From Prolixibacteraceae bacterium (GTDB lineage Bacteria > Bacteroidota > Bacteroidia > Bacteroidales > Prolixibacteraceae): DNA of 54,461 bases. Shown here one piece after another: positions 28,348 to 36,884 of the stretch. The translations under genes were made by a program, and so were the position numbers. The stretch spans positions 1-54,461 of the forward strand of contig JAIBEY010000067.1 in NCBI GenBank assembly GCA_019459525.1. The letters run 5' to 3'. The notes under the pieces are model-generated. The model worked only from the letters and a program-made list of their open reading frames with translations. It ran no database searches and was not told the origin of the DNA. The stretch's first letter is position 1; every line of letters begins with the position of its first letter.

Positions 28348-29727
28348 CTATTTCAGGCTTATACAGAAGATTTGTTTTTTACCCTCATTGCTGCCTTCTG
28401 CCTGAACCGTACGGTTAAACGCAATGGTTTTTCCGTCGTTAGACCAAACGATATTCGAAGGGGTGTCCTCCGTCCGGGCTGTCAGTCTCCGGAATCGTTT
28501 TTCAAACGGGCGTTCCGAAACTTCACAAATCATAATGCTATTATCACAGATATAAATAACCGACTGATTATCCGGACTCCAGCGCACACCAGTTTGCACA
28601 TCCGAAGTATGTTCGGTTAGCTGAACCGGATTTTCCCCAAGCGGAGAAATCAGGAATAACTGCTGAATACCGTTCCTGTCTTTTGCCAGATAAGCAATCC
28701 GGTTTCCGTCAAACGAGGAGCGCACAACACCTGCACATCCTGGGAAATTAGTTTCAGCGGTAAAAGTTAATCGCCGTTGAACCGCTCCCAGAGGTGGCAT
28801 TGGAAACGAATTCAATGTCCCTTCCAGCGGCCCGTGTTCGCCGGGAACATGAATTGAATCTGGAATATCAACCACAAAAAGCTCTTCCACAGGTTTACCA
28901 TTCTTACTGATTACTTTTCCTAAAAAAGCCCGGGCAACCTGCAGGCTTCCATCCGGTTTTTTATACCCGCCTGAACCAATCCAACTGTCGAATGCCGCAT
29001 TGCAGATTTCATCGCTTCCCGGCTCCGGATGGGGAACCACCCGAACAACAACGGCACTGAACCAATCGCCCTGCACATTTTCCCGAGCTTCATCCTGATC
29101 AACTTGAACCCGAGGATTGGGGAAGGAAACGGCAATTGTCCGCAGATTCCATTTCACACCGGTCGAATCTTCCAGTTTTTTCATGATGGCATCATTGTAG
29201 GTATAACCCACCCATTTTCCGTCCCGGCTCCACTCGTGACGATGTGTTCCACCGCGTAAAGCTCCGGCAGTAAACGGGAAAGTAATATCGCGTGAATCCA
29301 TCAGGATAGGAACATCAGGATGCCCGACATTGACGATTACGCCCGTTCGGCGCCATTGCTGGTAGGGATTTTCAGCGGTGCAAACAGGTAATCCGTGAAT
29401 AAAAATCACCTTATTTTCAGTCGGATGATAACTGGCAGCCCCTGCGCCAGGGCCATAATCCTGATTATCCGGAATACGAAACAACACCTCGGTTTTACCA
29501 GTTTCAATATTTACGTGCTCTATCGACGGGTTTCCGCCAATGCCACCAGCTGCGGTTCGGGTGTCGTAAACCAACCATTTTCCGTCGGGCGAAAAATTGT
29601 CGTTATTGTCCAGATCATGATTTTTAGTGGTGTCGTGAGTGACCTGAATTTCTTTCAGGTAGGTTTCGGATGAAGTGCACGACCCCAAAACCAGCAGTCC
29701 CAATATCCATTTGCGATTCACCGTCAT
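28348..29727 (-). CDS. DUF3748 (YidR-like) TolB-type beta-propeller lipoprotein
   Basis: A 459-residue protein with a short signal and lipobox LVLGSC (Cys17). The body is a TolB/PD40-like propeller. Several features match the DUF3748 family, to which E. coli YidR belongs: NFSPDGKWLVYDTR, KVIFIHGLPV, MDSRDITFPFTAGALRGGTHRHEWS and VGYTYNDAI. Function of that family is unknown; a role in binding a periplasmic or surface ligand is possible. Its ATG abuts the stop of the upstream metallophosphoesterase (TAAATG), so the two are translationally linked. Confidence 0.83.
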   Translation of the reverse strand: MTVNRKWILGLLVLGSCTSSETYLKEIQVTHDTTKNHDLDNNDNFSPDGKWLVYDTRTAAGGIGGNPSIEHVNIETGKTEVLFRIPDNQDYGPGAGAASYHPTENKVIFIHGLPVCTAENPYQQWRRTGVIVNVGHPDVPILMDSRDITFPFTAGALRGGTHRHEWSRDGKWVGYTYNDAIMKKLEDSTGVKWNLRTIAVSFPNPRVQVDQDEARENVQGDWFSAVVVRVVPHPEPGSDEICNAAFDSWIGSGGYKKPDGSLQVARAFLGKVISKNGKPVEELFVVDIPDSIHVPGEHGPLEGTLNSFPMPPLGAVQRRLTFTAETNFPGCAGVVRSSFDGNRIAYLAKDRNGIQQLFLISPLGENPVQLTEHTSDVQTGVRWSPDNQSVIYICDNSIMICEVSERPFEKRFRRLTARTEDTPSNIVWSNDGKTIAFNRTVQAEGSNEGKKQIFCISLK

Positions 29728-30699
29728 TTAGTTCAGTTTAAACTTTAGTGTCCGTTTGGTAATTGCGGGCCGGATAAAAAGTTTCATCTTATCCGGATAC
29801 CCGAGTTCAAAAGGGGTAGGCCCAACCCATTCCGATTTTTTACCTGCTATTTTTATCCAACCTTTGGTCGAAATTTCAATCGTGGTAAACAGCGGATCTT
29901 TGAAAGGGGCCGTATATTTAATCCATTTGAAATTTTTATCCACTTCAGCGCTATACCTAATTTTGGTATAGGCATCGCCCAGCCAGTTGTACGACATCGA
30001 ATTGATGTGAATGTACCAGACATCCTTAATTTTTTCGACATAATCCCAATGCGTATGCCCATTAAAACAGGCAATTACCTTTTTATCGGGATGACCGGAA
30101 TTGTGGTTGTCTATTATTTCGCGAACCTGAGTTGCATTTTCAATTCCATAGTCTTCGTCAACCCCATGATATACCACAAGTCCCTGATGCGAAAAAATAA
30201 CGACAGGGAATTCGGTTCCGGATAAATCCGCTTTGAACCATTCCATCTGCGGCGCCCCAATAAATTGTTTGTATCCTTTGGCGTTCGGATCTTTCTTATC
30301 ATTCCCGTCCAAAACAATGAAATGGAAACCGTTTTTATCAAAAGAATAGTACGAACTACTCATGTTTCGGTAGGCAACGGCCTGTTCCCTGGAATGTCCG
30401 CCGTCCATTTCATGGTTTCCAATCACATGATACTTATCTCCGGGGAAAGAATTCCAGAGTTTGTAATAATTGTCAAACTTTTCGGAGGCTTCAGCATAAT
30501 CGCCCAACTCGATAATAAAATCAGGTTTTTCAACCTTCATCTGATTCAGAAAAGTGGTAATCCGGAACTCTGCGTCGTGCATGGTTGGAAGGTGAACATC
30601 TGAGCACATGCCGATTTTTACGTGGCTGTATTTTTTCTGCGAATAACCCGGAATCAGCAGGATAATCAGGAGAAGGAATAGTAAACTTGGAATTTTCAT
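29728..30699 (-). CDS. Calcineurin-like metallophosphoesterase, secreted
   Basis: A 323-residue protein with a signal peptide (MKIPSLLFLLLIILLIPGYSQ). All metallophosphoesterase blocks are present: GMCSDVH, ELGDYAE, GNHEMDGGH, FSHQG and NGHTHWDY. These bind two metal ions for phosphomono- or diester hydrolysis. The N-terminal DVHLPTMHD replaces the more usual DxH-(L/F)G. It lies 14 bases behind the esterase gene at 30714 and directly abuts the DUF3748 gene, so the three form one operon, probably acting outside the cytoplasm on the same compound. Confidence 0.9.
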   Translation of the reverse strand: MKIPSLLFLLLIILLIPGYSQKKYSHVKIGMCSDVHLPTMHDAEFRITTFLNQMKVEKPDFIIELGDYAEASEKFDNYYKLWNSFPGDKYHVIGNHEMDGGHSREQAVAYRNMSSSYYSFDKNGFHFIVLDGNDKKDPNAKGYKQFIGAPQMEWFKADLSGTEFPVVIFSHQGLVVYHGVDEDYGIENATQVREIIDNHNSGHPDKKVIACFNGHTHWDYVEKIKDVWYIHINSMSYNWLGDAYTKIRYSAEVDKNFKWIKYTAPFKDPLFTTIEISTKGWIKIAGKKSEWVGPTPFELGYPDKMKLFIRPAITKRTLKFKLN

Positions 30700-30713
30700 T
30701 TTAAACGGTCTAT

Positions 30714-31886
30714 TTATCTTAAGTTCAGGGCTTTCAGCACGGCATCATTCCCTTGTAAGGCATTTGCAGGCATCGGATATTCTTTTGTAAAGACGCCTAA
30801 GTCTTCCTCCGGAAGAAAGGTGATAAAACTCTCATCAAAGCCATTTTTATAAGGAAGTTTATTGATTTGAAGTTTCAGATGGTGCGCTAAAAAAGTGTAG
30901 GCAGCAGCGCGTTTATTCACCCCATAATCGTGAACTTCTGCTGGAAAATGTACATTTTCAACTTTATGCTCAGCGTTGTACAGCGCATACACTTTTTGCA
31001 AATACGGATATTCTATTCTTGGCGTGTTTCTCGTCCAGTCAGATCCATCAGAAATCAGCAACATCGGCCTGGGGGCACAAAGCGCAGCAATCTCCACATT
31101 GTTGGTCTGATGGTTTTCACTGCGGTGGATCGGCATTCCGCTTTCGCAGACACAGCCTCCGAAAAAATGCGCTGAAACCTGCACTACCGGAACTGAAACT
31201 TTAATCCGTTTATCAATGGCCGTTAAAATAAAGGTTTGCGTTCCCCCACCCGATTCGCCGGTAATTCCGATCCGTTCGGGATCGACATCCGGGCGCGAAA
31301 GCAAATAATCGAGTGCCCGTTTGCTGTTCCAGGTCTGAAGCAGCAAGGCAATGGGAATGTCGTGAGTAACCTGTTTCGAATCGGTATAACCAACCATATC
31401 ATACACCAATACGATGGCTCCCATCCGGGCTAAGGCAGCACATCGGGCCTGAACCTCGGCCGTCAACCGGCGGTTAGCCCAATGTCCGTGCGGACTTAAA
31501 ATAGCTGCACATTTTTTATCCGGATTGACCGGACGATAAATGTTGCCGGTTACATAAAATCCGGGAAAACTTTCAAAAGCAACATTTTCAACAACATATC
31601 CATCTCCCTGGTGGGTTTTGGTAACAATCAGTTTAATATCGCCGGTAACCTTCGGCATCTGGTCCAGTTTCATGCCTGTGATTATTCCCTTGCGGATAAC
31701 ATCGGCCCTTTTTTCCCATGAATCAAGACTATTCCATTCCGAAGCAAACTTTTTCATCATCAGATTTCCCTGATCTTCTGTCCAGTATTTACCCTGGCAC
31801 AGGAAATTTTCCTGACTGAATCCAGCTATTTCAATGACTGACAACACCAATAACAGGACTAATTTTATGATTTTCGATTGTTTCAT
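30714..31886 (-). CDS. Acetyl-xylan-esterase-like alpha/beta hydrolase, secreted
   Basis: A 390-residue protein with a signal peptide ending near AGFSQ. An N-terminal ~90-residue region (FASEWNSLDSWEKRADVIRKG) is typical of Abhydrolase_7/acetyl-xylan-esterase-like proteins. It is followed by the hydrolase core: oxyanion motif PHGHWANRR, nucleophile elbow GESGGG, acid likely in LISDGSDWT and His in EVHDYG. It may remove acetyl or other acyl groups from sugars; the exact specificity is unknown. First gene of a three-gene run with the metallophosphoesterase and DUF3748 protein. Confidence 0.87.
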   Translation of the reverse strand: MKQSKIIKLVLLLVLSVIEIAGFSQENFLCQGKYWTEDQGNLMMKKFASEWNSLDSWEKRADVIRKGIITGMKLDQMPKVTGDIKLIVTKTHQGDGYVVENVAFESFPGFYVTGNIYRPVNPDKKCAAILSPHGHWANRRLTAEVQARCAALARMGAIVLVYDMVGYTDSKQVTHDIPIALLLQTWNSKRALDYLLSRPDVDPERIGITGESGGGTQTFILTAIDKRIKVSVPVVQVSAHFFGGCVCESGMPIHRSENHQTNNVEIAALCAPRPMLLISDGSDWTRNTPRIEYPYLQKVYALYNAEHKVENVHFPAEVHDYGVNKRAAAYTFLAHHLKLQINKLPYKNGFDESFITFLPEEDLGVFTKEYPMPANALQGNDAVLKALNLR

Positions 31887-32060
31887 AGGACGTATATGAT
31901 CTGTTTATATACCATTTTTACTGGCACATAAATATACAATTACCTGATCAGGTTTCCAGCTAAAAGTATAACTGACTGATGCCAAATACTTCGGTTATTT
32001 TGAATAAAGCACGTTAAAAATTAACCCTTCCGGAAATTGAACCCAGATTGGGTGTTCGGC

Positions 32061-33101
32061 TTAACGACTGAAATAGGCATCAATGCGCTGCTTTACATTT
32101 TCCCTGATATTCATCCAGAAAAGATTGTAATCCCAAACATGATAATTTTTAAGCCTGCCCTTTTTCTCGTCCAGCACAACTGGAGTATCAATCCACAAAA
32201 TCTTCGATGAGGGTTCAATTCCTGCCCCAACAGTGTGCGGGACAATCGATTCAAAACCAGCCATAATCCCCTGATGGAGTTCGGGCGAAGACCATTCTTC
32301 AGAAGCCGTCCAGGTAAGCGGATTGATGCAAACCGAGTTTCCGTTTTCGGCCGCAATACCTTTCGCGATTTCCCCTTTGGCATAGGCGCGCCACCCAACC
32401 CAACAGCCCGTTTGATCAGGCCGTACTCCTACCGGTAGTTTCTTAAACGCATCTTTTTTGACTTGATAACCGACCACATAAGCACAAACCAATCGTTTTT
32501 GCAACGGTTTTCCATCGAAGAACTCCTGCAACAACCGAATGGCATGAAGGCTTCCCTGGCTATGTGAAGCAATAATAACCGGACGGTTTTTGTTCTCGTG
32601 TTTCAGAAAATATAGAAAAGCAGCTTTCACGTCGTTGTAAGCCAGATCAAATGCCGCTTTGGCTTCAGGCGTATCGAAAACATAAAAAGCTTCCATATTT
32701 CCCTGACGGTAGCGGGGTGCAAAAACCCGGCAACTGCCATTAAATACGGTCGCCTGCATCAATATCGACAAGTTATCGGTGGTGCTGTTAACAGTGGTAT
32801 CACGCAGATCGGCGTTCCACGGCGAAGTTTTTTCCTCCCCAAAATAGGATGTTGGATGAATAAAAAATACATCAGCGCGGGCATCTCTGGTTTTGTCTTT
32901 CAAAAAATCAGGAATTTTATCACTGGTATCATCCTTAAACGGAGATGCCGCCCAATAATTTAAATCGCTGTAATCGGGTGCGGGAGCTGTTTCGCTATCC
33001 AATCGCTGTTTAATCCCTTTCCGGAGTATGTTTTCGTTTTGCGCCTGGGCTAAAACGGCCAAAGCAACAAGTACGATCAACATCAAATTAAATTTCGTCA
33101 T
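32061..33101 (-). CDS. DUF3089 family alpha/beta hydrolase, secreted
   Basis: A 346-residue protein with a signal peptide ending near LAQAQ. It matches DUF3089: DYSDLNYWAASP, ARADVFFIHPTSYF, CRVFAPRYRQ and the nucleophile elbow ASHSQGS. The family is lipase-like by sequence, but its substrate is not established as far as I know. It is the last gene of the minus-strand run that starts at 44163, following the PHP gene by 40 bases. Confidence 0.85.
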   Translation of the reverse strand: MTKFNLMLIVLVALAVLAQAQNENILRKGIKQRLDSETAPAPDYSDLNYWAASPFKDDTSDKIPDFLKDKTRDARADVFFIHPTSYFGEEKTSPWNADLRDTTVNSTTDNLSILMQATVFNGSCRVFAPRYRQGNMEAFYVFDTPEAKAAFDLAYNDVKAAFLYFLKHENKNRPVIIASHSQGSLHAIRLLQEFFDGKPLQKRLVCAYVVGYQVKKDAFKKLPVGVRPDQTGCWVGWRAYAKGEIAKGIAAENGNSVCINPLTWTASEEWSSPELHQGIMAGFESIVPHTVGAGIEPSSKILWIDTPVVLDEKKGRLKNYHVWDYNLFWMNIRENVKQRIDAYFSR

Positions 33102-33141
33102 GTGCGCTTTTTAAAGTCAGTATAAGTTGGTTCGATCAAAG

Positions 33142-34590
33142 CTACTCCACCTTTTTTTTGAAAACACTGAAATACCAAACGACTCCCGAGAAAATCAGTA
33201 GTGCGAAGCCGGAAAGGCACAAGATTCGTCCATAAACCAGGTACATTTCAGTAAAATCCGCCAACTGTTGGTTCCTGAAAAAATAAATGAATCCGAGACT
33301 GATCAGAAATATAGCGGCCACCATTCCGGCTAACGGCAAAACGCGCCAGCAAGTCATTTTTCGGGTAAGTTCAGGGGTTGAAGTTATCCGGATATAAACG
33401 AATGCAATCAGGAAAATCCAGCAAACCCACGAAATAACCTGTAAAAAATTCAGTGTCCTGAAGTAATTGAAACTGGTTACAACCGGGCTAAAAAGCAGGT
33501 TTTCCTTGTCGTAATAAGGCCGGTCGTTCAGCAAAAGTATTTTCAGTTTATTTTGGTCGCGGGTTCTGATGCTATTCAGAATAGCTTCCTCTTTAGCCTG
33601 ATCATCCAGGTTCTTCCAGCCCGGGATTTCAAAAGCATTCCACAGGGTACAGGCGCTTCCGTAACCATGAAAATCGAGGCCCCCATTCAGGATCAGCCCG
33701 TTATTTTCGCAAAAGGTTTTAATCCGCCGATAAACCTCGCGGTTGTATCGTTTATCGCTTGCGGTGTTTTCAATTTCGAAACCATCAACGCCAAGGTCGC
33801 GGTAATATTCAAGTGTTTTTCGTTCGCCATCGAACCAGTGATTAACGAGAACAACAGCACCTTCGGAACGGGCTTTGGCTACCACCACCGAATCGGGCAA
33901 CCCTTTGGTGCCGAAATCGGTTTTTAATCCCAGCAAACTCAAATGATTACTCCCCGAAAACTCCTCGCCGCAAAAAACTACCGGTTCGCCCGGCAAATTT
34001 CGGTTCAGGCGCGAATTTACAAACTCCAGGGTGCGGTTGTGGTTGTTGTGTTCGGTAATAAAAAATGCGTCGAACCCATTTCGCTGATGCCATTTAAGCA
34101 ACCCTTCCTGAGAAATCAGTCCATCGTGGCTAAATTCGGTATGCGCATGAGTTGTTACCAGCACCCAATTGGTGGTTTTATTTACAATCCGGTCGTTGGG
34201 CAGTGGAATAAAAATGATAAGCACAAAAACCGCAAACCACAAGCCAACCAGGGTGATGAGGCTAATCAGTCGGCCTGCAAAAAACGGTTTCAACTGCTTT
34301 TTATCTTTCAGGCTGAAACCCTGAACAAACGCAAAAACCACAAAAAGGCCAACTAACCAGTAAAGTAAAACGATGAATTCCTCAATCGCATAAAAAGCCC
34401 GGTTGAAATACAGCAAAACACCCAGAAATGGCTCAAAAAACGTACGCCAGCCAGAAACGTGAACATCAAAGCCGGGTTCAGGTTGCATGGTCAGTGCATT
34501 CTGGATATGCACGGGATAATGAAAAAGAACTGCGGTCAGTGCAATAAAAACCGACAGTGCCAAAGCAACAAACCAAGTCTTTTTATTCAT
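33142..34590 (-). CDS. PHP-domain phosphoesterase embedded in a membrane protein
   Basis: A 482-residue protein with three N-terminal membrane segments (~5-25, ~50-92, ~105-132), a PHP domain (~145-345) and three C-terminal segments (~375-475). PHP metal-binding motifs: THAHTEFSHDG (~147-157), FITEHNNHN, CGEEFSGSNHLSLLG, VNHWF, ENTASD and GLDFHGYG. PHP domains hydrolyse phosphoesters using two or three metal ions; most are soluble. Flanking helices place the domain on one face of the membrane, probably periplasmic because the N-terminus begins with a signal-like helix. It follows the GDPD gene by 18 bases; a joint role in hydrolysing exported phosphodiesters is an inference. Confidence 0.83.
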   Translation of the reverse strand: MNKKTWFVALALSVFIALTAVLFHYPVHIQNALTMQPEPGFDVHVSGWRTFFEPFLGVLLYFNRAFYAIEEFIVLLYWLVGLFVVFAFVQGFSLKDKKQLKPFFAGRLISLITLVGLWFAVFVLIIFIPLPNDRIVNKTTNWVLVTTHAHTEFSHDGLISQEGLLKWHQRNGFDAFFITEHNNHNRTLEFVNSRLNRNLPGEPVVFCGEEFSGSNHLSLLGLKTDFGTKGLPDSVVVAKARSEGAVVLVNHWFDGERKTLEYYRDLGVDGFEIENTASDKRYNREVYRRIKTFCENNGLILNGGLDFHGYGSACTLWNAFEIPGWKNLDDQAKEEAILNSIRTRDQNKLKILLLNDRPYYDKENLLFSPVVTSFNYFRTLNFLQVISWVCWIFLIAFVYIRITSTPELTRKMTCWRVLPLAGMVAAIFLISLGFIYFFRNQQLADFTEMYLVYGRILCLSGFALLIFSGVVWYFSVFKKKVE

Positions 34591-34608
34591 CTTTTCCGGT
34601 TTACCAAG

Positions 34609-35445
34609 TTAATGCTTCCGCTTTTCCAGGAATGAAATCAGTTTCTCAGGTTGGTCGGTTTGTATGCCATCGGTTTTCCATTCCATGATCCGGGCCCATT
34701 CCCCTTCCGTCCCCTCCTTTTCATCAACAAAAACCATGACGTTGTGCTGGTGCGCTTTTTCGACAAAACTACTGGTTAATTCATCCATATCGGTGGCAAT
34801 TGCTGATGTTTTAACCTGACTTAAAACAACATCCACATTCTTCTCCGAACCGGGATCTGGCATCAGAATACATTCCGGACAAATATCGGTAAGCTGTTTG
34901 ATTACAGCTATGTAAGATGCCGGAATGTACCAGATAATATCGCGTTCCATCTCATACTTCCGGATGAGCCCGACCAAGGCAGGGACAGGTGCATCTTTCA
35001 GGTCGAGATAAATGCCTATTTTCCCTTTGCACAAGTGCAGTATTTCTTCGAAAGTCGGAACCTGTGTCCCCTTCCACTGTTCGCCCACCCGACTACCAAC
35101 GTCAAGCGACCGGATTTCGGCCAGAGTCATTTCGTTGACTTTACCAGTTTTGCCATCGACATAACTATCGATTGTTGAATTGTGCATGCTTACGAACTGA
35201 CCATCTTTGGTCGTACGGACATCAATCTCTACAAAATCGCAACCCAGATCGATGGCCTTCTGGTAGGCGGCAAGTGTATTTTCGGGGATGCCGTTGTGAG
35301 CGCCCCGATGAGCCAGCACATAAACGCCATGCCGGGCTTTTCTGAAATCCGGTTCCTGATTTTCTTTTTGAGCTAAACCGAGAAAAGGATTACTGAAAAT
35401 CAGGAATACTAAGCATAAAACAAATCCAAATCCTGATTTTTTCAT
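34609..35445 (-). CDS. Glycerophosphodiester phosphodiesterase, secreted
   Basis: I choose the ATG at 35445 (278 residues), which gives a clean signal peptide (MKKSGFGFVLCLVFLIFSNP); an upstream ATG at 35469 would overlap the previous gene. The GDPD domain is complete: AHRGAHNGIPENTLAAYQKA, DFVEIDVRTTKDG, the catalytic His in SMHNSTID, and late TDGIQTDQPEKL. Reaction: hydrolysis of glycerophosphodiesters (or related inositol/alkyl phosphodiesters) to glycerol-3-phosphate and an alcohol. It sits in the middle of the GH2-to-DUF3089 run. Confidence 0.92.
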   Translation of the reverse strand: MKKSGFGFVLCLVFLIFSNPFLGLAQKENQEPDFRKARHGVYVLAHRGAHNGIPENTLAAYQKAIDLGCDFVEIDVRTTKDGQFVSMHNSTIDSYVDGKTGKVNEMTLAEIRSLDVGSRVGEQWKGTQVPTFEEILHLCKGKIGIYLDLKDAPVPALVGLIRKYEMERDIIWYIPASYIAVIKQLTDICPECILMPDPGSEKNVDVVLSQVKTSAIATDMDELTSSFVEKAHQHNVMVFVDEKEGTEGEWARIMEWKTDGIQTDQPEKLISFLEKRKH

Positions 35446-35455
35446 GTGTTGTAAC

Positions 35456-36847
35456 TTAGTTTGATTCATTCATTTTTTTGATCGAAACCCAGGAAATATA
35501 CCAGGCTGACAAAGCAAACACGATATGAACAAAGAACTTACCTACGATTAGTTTTGTAACTGATAATCCTGAAATAGCTGAAGCCTTTTCAAAAAATCCG
35601 AGCCGCAAAAAGGCAACGACCATACACGACCAAACCAGCAGCAAAAACATATGCCGAAGCATCTGGCGATGACGTTGGAAATAAGCTGTTAAAAGCCCAA
35701 CGATCCAAACCATCAGGAAAATCAGTAAGAAATAGCTTGTGAAAGGTGAATTGGCAGGAACTTCAGGGTAAAATTCCTGCATAAAATCAATGGAGGCATA
35801 ACAAAAAGTAAGTGTGATACCCACCTGCCAGGCCAGGTTTGGGAAACGGATGACGGCCAAAATCAGGATAAAACCATAAAAAGCAAAGTTGCTAAGCATT
35901 TTAGCCAGATCAATTCCATTGAGCATGACAAAACTGCCTTGCGTGTATCCTTCATCAACAATCTGATCCAAATATTCAGGCATAACCCAAAAGATTAGCA
36001 ATGCCAGCAAAAGCGTTAGTACAGCTTCTTTCCAGATCTGTCCTGAAGTAAAAGATGGCTCAGCAGAAGGACTGGCTCCTTGTAAATCCATTTCCTTCCG
36101 GCTGAGCCATACAGCTAAACCCAAACTTGCCCCAAACAGCATTCCGAAGGTAAATTCCATAGCTTTCCAACTGTCAAAAGTCACATCTTTTGGCAAATAA
36201 CTACCCATTACCATCCAGAAGCCGCCGAGCCCAAAACCTAATCCACCTCCTATAAGCCCCCATAAAGCTATACGGGCAATAATCTTAAAATCAACTGATT
36301 CAAGTTTATATTTCAAATAAGCCAACATGGCTAGAGCCCCAATAAGCAAAGCGCCCCACGATTCGGGCCGGGGTTTTGCCGGGTCCGAAAAATAAACCAA
36401 CATGGGCTGGTTGATCAGCTTGAAACCGGCCAGCATCCCGGCCAGCATTAGTAAATAAGCAACAATTACGGTCTTTTTCGGCAGTTTTTTATAAATTAAT
36501 CCTAACGCCAAAACAGTTCCGCCGAGTAATCCCCAAACAGCACCTTTTACCGTAGTTCCTAAAGTCCCCCACCACATGGTTTCCTGATTACGAAGAAAAC
36601 CAAGCGTTTGTCCGTAAGTCATTTCACCACCGAGGCCAATTCCAACAGCGGCAAAAACGACCAGAACCGAAGTCATTTCTACTGAAAGTTTAAGTAACAT
36701 AGCCAAACTCAGGGCAACCATAGCCCCGGGAATCATAGCGCCAAAAGGGCCGCCACCAATGTAACCCCGAAGGCCCCAGCCCAGCAACATGGTTATCGCT
36801 GGGAAAAGGATAAATAGCCAAAGTGGATATTGTTTTTGGTTAGTCAT
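35456..36847 (-). CDS. Unknown polytopic membrane protein (12-14 segments)
   Basis: A 463-residue, very hydrophobic protein with 12 to 14 predicted membrane helices. I do not recognise a transporter family. Distinctive features are a Gly-rich first loop (GWGLRGYIGGGPFGA followed by PGA), GLGGEMTYGQTLGFLRNQETMWWGTLG, and GGGLGFGLGGFWMVMG near residue 205. A charged central loop (~255-270) splits two halves that both contain LLFG/GAxxGL-type packing motifs, suggesting possible internal duplication. Its place between the Gfo/Idh dehydrogenase (37-base gap) and the GDPD gene (10-base gap) suggests it moves or processes the operon's substrate. Confidence 0.75.
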   Translation of the reverse strand: MTNQKQYPLWLFILFPAITMLLGWGLRGYIGGGPFGAMIPGAMVALSLAMLLKLSVEMTSVLVVFAAVGIGLGGEMTYGQTLGFLRNQETMWWGTLGTTVKGAVWGLLGGTVLALGLIYKKLPKKTVIVAYLLMLAGMLAGFKLINQPMLVYFSDPAKPRPESWGALLIGALAMLAYLKYKLESVDFKIIARIALWGLIGGGLGFGLGGFWMVMGSYLPKDVTFDSWKAMEFTFGMLFGASLGLAVWLSRKEMDLQGASPSAEPSFTSGQIWKEAVLTLLLALLIFWVMPEYLDQIVDEGYTQGSFVMLNGIDLAKMLSNFAFYGFILILAVIRFPNLAWQVGITLTFCYASIDFMQEFYPEVPANSPFTSYFLLIFLMVWIVGLLTAYFQRHRQMLRHMFLLLVWSCMVVAFLRLGFFEKASAISGLSVTKLIVGKFFVHIVFALSAWYISWVSIKKMNESN

Positions 36848-36884
36848 ATTGATTTTTTGGGTTAAAGGTGTTAAAAGTTAATTA

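Noticed and set aside
32040-32058. Small hairpin ACCCA/TGGGT after the DUF3089 gene
   Set aside because: Five-base stem with a bulge and no T-tract; too weak to call a terminator.
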